5,061 nt of DNA. It comes from Solirubrobacterales bacterium (GTDB lineage: Bacteria > Actinomycetota > Thermoleophilia > Solirubrobacterales > Solirubrobacteraceae). The notes beneath the pieces were generated by a model. That model had not been told where the DNA came from. It was given only the letters and a program-made list of their open reading frames with translations, and made no database searches. Position numbers and translations under genes: made by a program. Location of the stretch: positions 5,245-10,305 of the forward strand of contig QHBV01000010.1 in NCBI GenBank assembly GCA_003244035.1, written 5' to 3'. Position 1 is the stretch's first letter. Each line of letters begins with the position of its first letter. Below are positions 4,494 through 5,061 of this stretch, piece after piece.

Positions 4494-5061
4494 GCGTCCC
4501 GGGGTCCATGCGCCAGCGCCAGTTGGCGCCGGCCCGCGCGGGATCGTTCATCCGCGCCTCGCTGCCCAGGCCGAGCACGTCCTGGGCCGCCACGATCGCA
4601 ACGCGGGCCGGAGATGCGAATGCGAGCCGGATCACCCCCCACCACGACTGCTGCTCGGCGATCCCGTGAGAAGCCAGCGCGCGGTCGACCAGCTCGCGGC
4701 GCGCGCCGACCAGGGTCTCGTACCACCCGCGGACGGTGTCCTGATCGTGGGTGCTGGTGTAGATCAGCCGGTGCTCGAGGTGGTTCTCGGGGCGATGCGG
4801 GCTGTGACGGTCGGCCGGGTCAAAGCCGAACTGCAGCACGATCATCCCCGGCAGCTCCAGCTCGTCGCGCAGTCGCTGCACGGCCGGCGTGATCACCCCC
4901 AGGTCCTCGGCGACGAGCGGCAACCCCGGACCCCTGCCGAGAGGCCTCGGGCAGAGCTCACGCGCCAGCGCGTCGAACAGCGCCCGCCCCGGCCCTCGCC
5001 TCCACCGCCCCGCCACGGCCGTTCGCGCATCCGACGGCACCGCCCAGTAGGAAACGAAGCC
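4426..5061 (-). CDS. malQ: 4-alpha-glucanotransferase (amylomaltase, GH77), C-terminal part
   Basis: Transfers alpha-1,4-glucan segments between maltodextrins in glycogen/maltodextrin metabolism; cytoplasmic. The window holds the last 211 residues of a protein usually near 500-700, and the gene enters from the right edge. The first residues are GFVSYWAVPSDARTA, which in the family directly follow the RxDHFR motif carrying the nucleophile Asp, so that residue lies just outside. Present here (window numbering) are Glu52 in LVAEDLGVIT, the general acid/base, and Asp106 in STHDQDTVRGWY, the transition-state stabiliser. PGMIVLQFGFD (71-81) between them is also characteristic. Near the end, VIRLAFASPARVAIVAAQDVLGLGSEARMNDP and WRWRMDPGTLTPALA match the usual GH77 tail. 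The reading frame continues unbroken to the edge, so the in-frame GTG at 5040 is internal. The stop lies at the edge of the inverted repeat and the last 68 bases overlap the SGNH hydrolase frame. Confidence 0.95.
   Translation of the reverse strand, partial: GFVSYWAVPSDARTAVAGRWRRGPGRALFDALARELCPRPLGRGPGLPLVAEDLGVITPAVQRLRDELELPGMIVLQFGFDPADRHSPHRPENHLEHRLIYTSTHDQDTVRGWYETLVGARRELVDRALASHGIAEQQSWWGVIRLAFASPARVAIVAAQDVLGLGSEARMNDPARAGANWRWRMDPGTLTPALARRLREATEEAGRSPIS
4435..4447. other. Small GC-rich hairpin at the 3' end of malQ
   Basis: CGGGC (4435-4439) pairs with GCCCG (4443-4447) across a three-base loop, just inside the malQ stop codon. It lies next to the larger inverted repeat and could stack with it in a folded transcript. 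A five-pair stem in this base composition may be chance. Confidence 0.25.

Noticed and set aside
4307..4726. 139-codon minus-strand ORF across the convergent junction
   Set aside because: It is out of frame with the malQ coding sequence and Arg-rich; a shadow.
5038..5040. GTG as the start of the right-hand gene
   Set aside because: In-frame codons to the right encode GFVSYWA, a conserved GH77 segment, so the gene continues off the edge.

Overview
The window looks like a stretch of chromosome from a high-GC Gram-positive bacterium (Actinomycetota). Coding DNA is very GC-rich and strongly G/C-biased at third positions. Genes are packed with overlaps of a few bases, and GTG starts are common. 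The proteins fit that lineage: a Thermus/actinobacterial-type seven-iron ferredoxin and a citrate synthase resembling mycobacterial CitA. The gene mix and the 'TAGGCT' boxes next to GTG starts would suit a deep-branching class such as Thermoleophilia, but that placement is inference.

Layout, left to right. (1) 1-86, minus: the first 28 codons of a seven-iron ferredoxin whose remainder lies off the left edge. (2) 87-184: a short divergent promoter region. (3) 185-1075, plus: an atypical short-chain dehydrogenase-type NAD(P)-binding protein that seems to lack the catalytic Tyr. (4) 1072-2505, minus: an amidase-signature hydrolase with the full Lys/cis-Ser/Ser triad. It is convergent with gene 3, and the two stop codons share one CTAG. 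(5) 2506-2529: a tiny divergent promoter region with a near-palindromic TAGCCTA box that could serve both directions. (6) 2530-3621, plus: a CitA-type citrate synthase. (7) 3618-4493, plus: an SGNH/GDSL hydrolase whose GTG start overlaps the citrate synthase stop (GTGA), so the two are probably one translationally coupled operon. (8) 4351-4427: a long interrupted inverted repeat at the convergent end of genes 7 and 9. (9) 4426-5061, minus: the C-terminal part of a 4-alpha-glucanotransferase (MalQ, GH77), cut by the right edge.

The genes do not form one obvious pathway. They are metabolic singletons (electron carrier, dehydrogenase-like protein, amide hydrolase, citrate synthase, ester hydrolase, glucan transferase) in small transcription units. 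I see no RNA gene, CRISPR array, transposase, phage gene or toxin-antitoxin pair, and no convincing new multi-gene system. The parts worth a second look are non-coding or at gene edges: the inverted repeat at 4351-4427, the shared -10-like box between amidase and citrate synthase, the recurring TAGGCT box next to GTG starts (likely leaderless mRNAs), and the stem-loop over the shared stop codons at 1058-1084.
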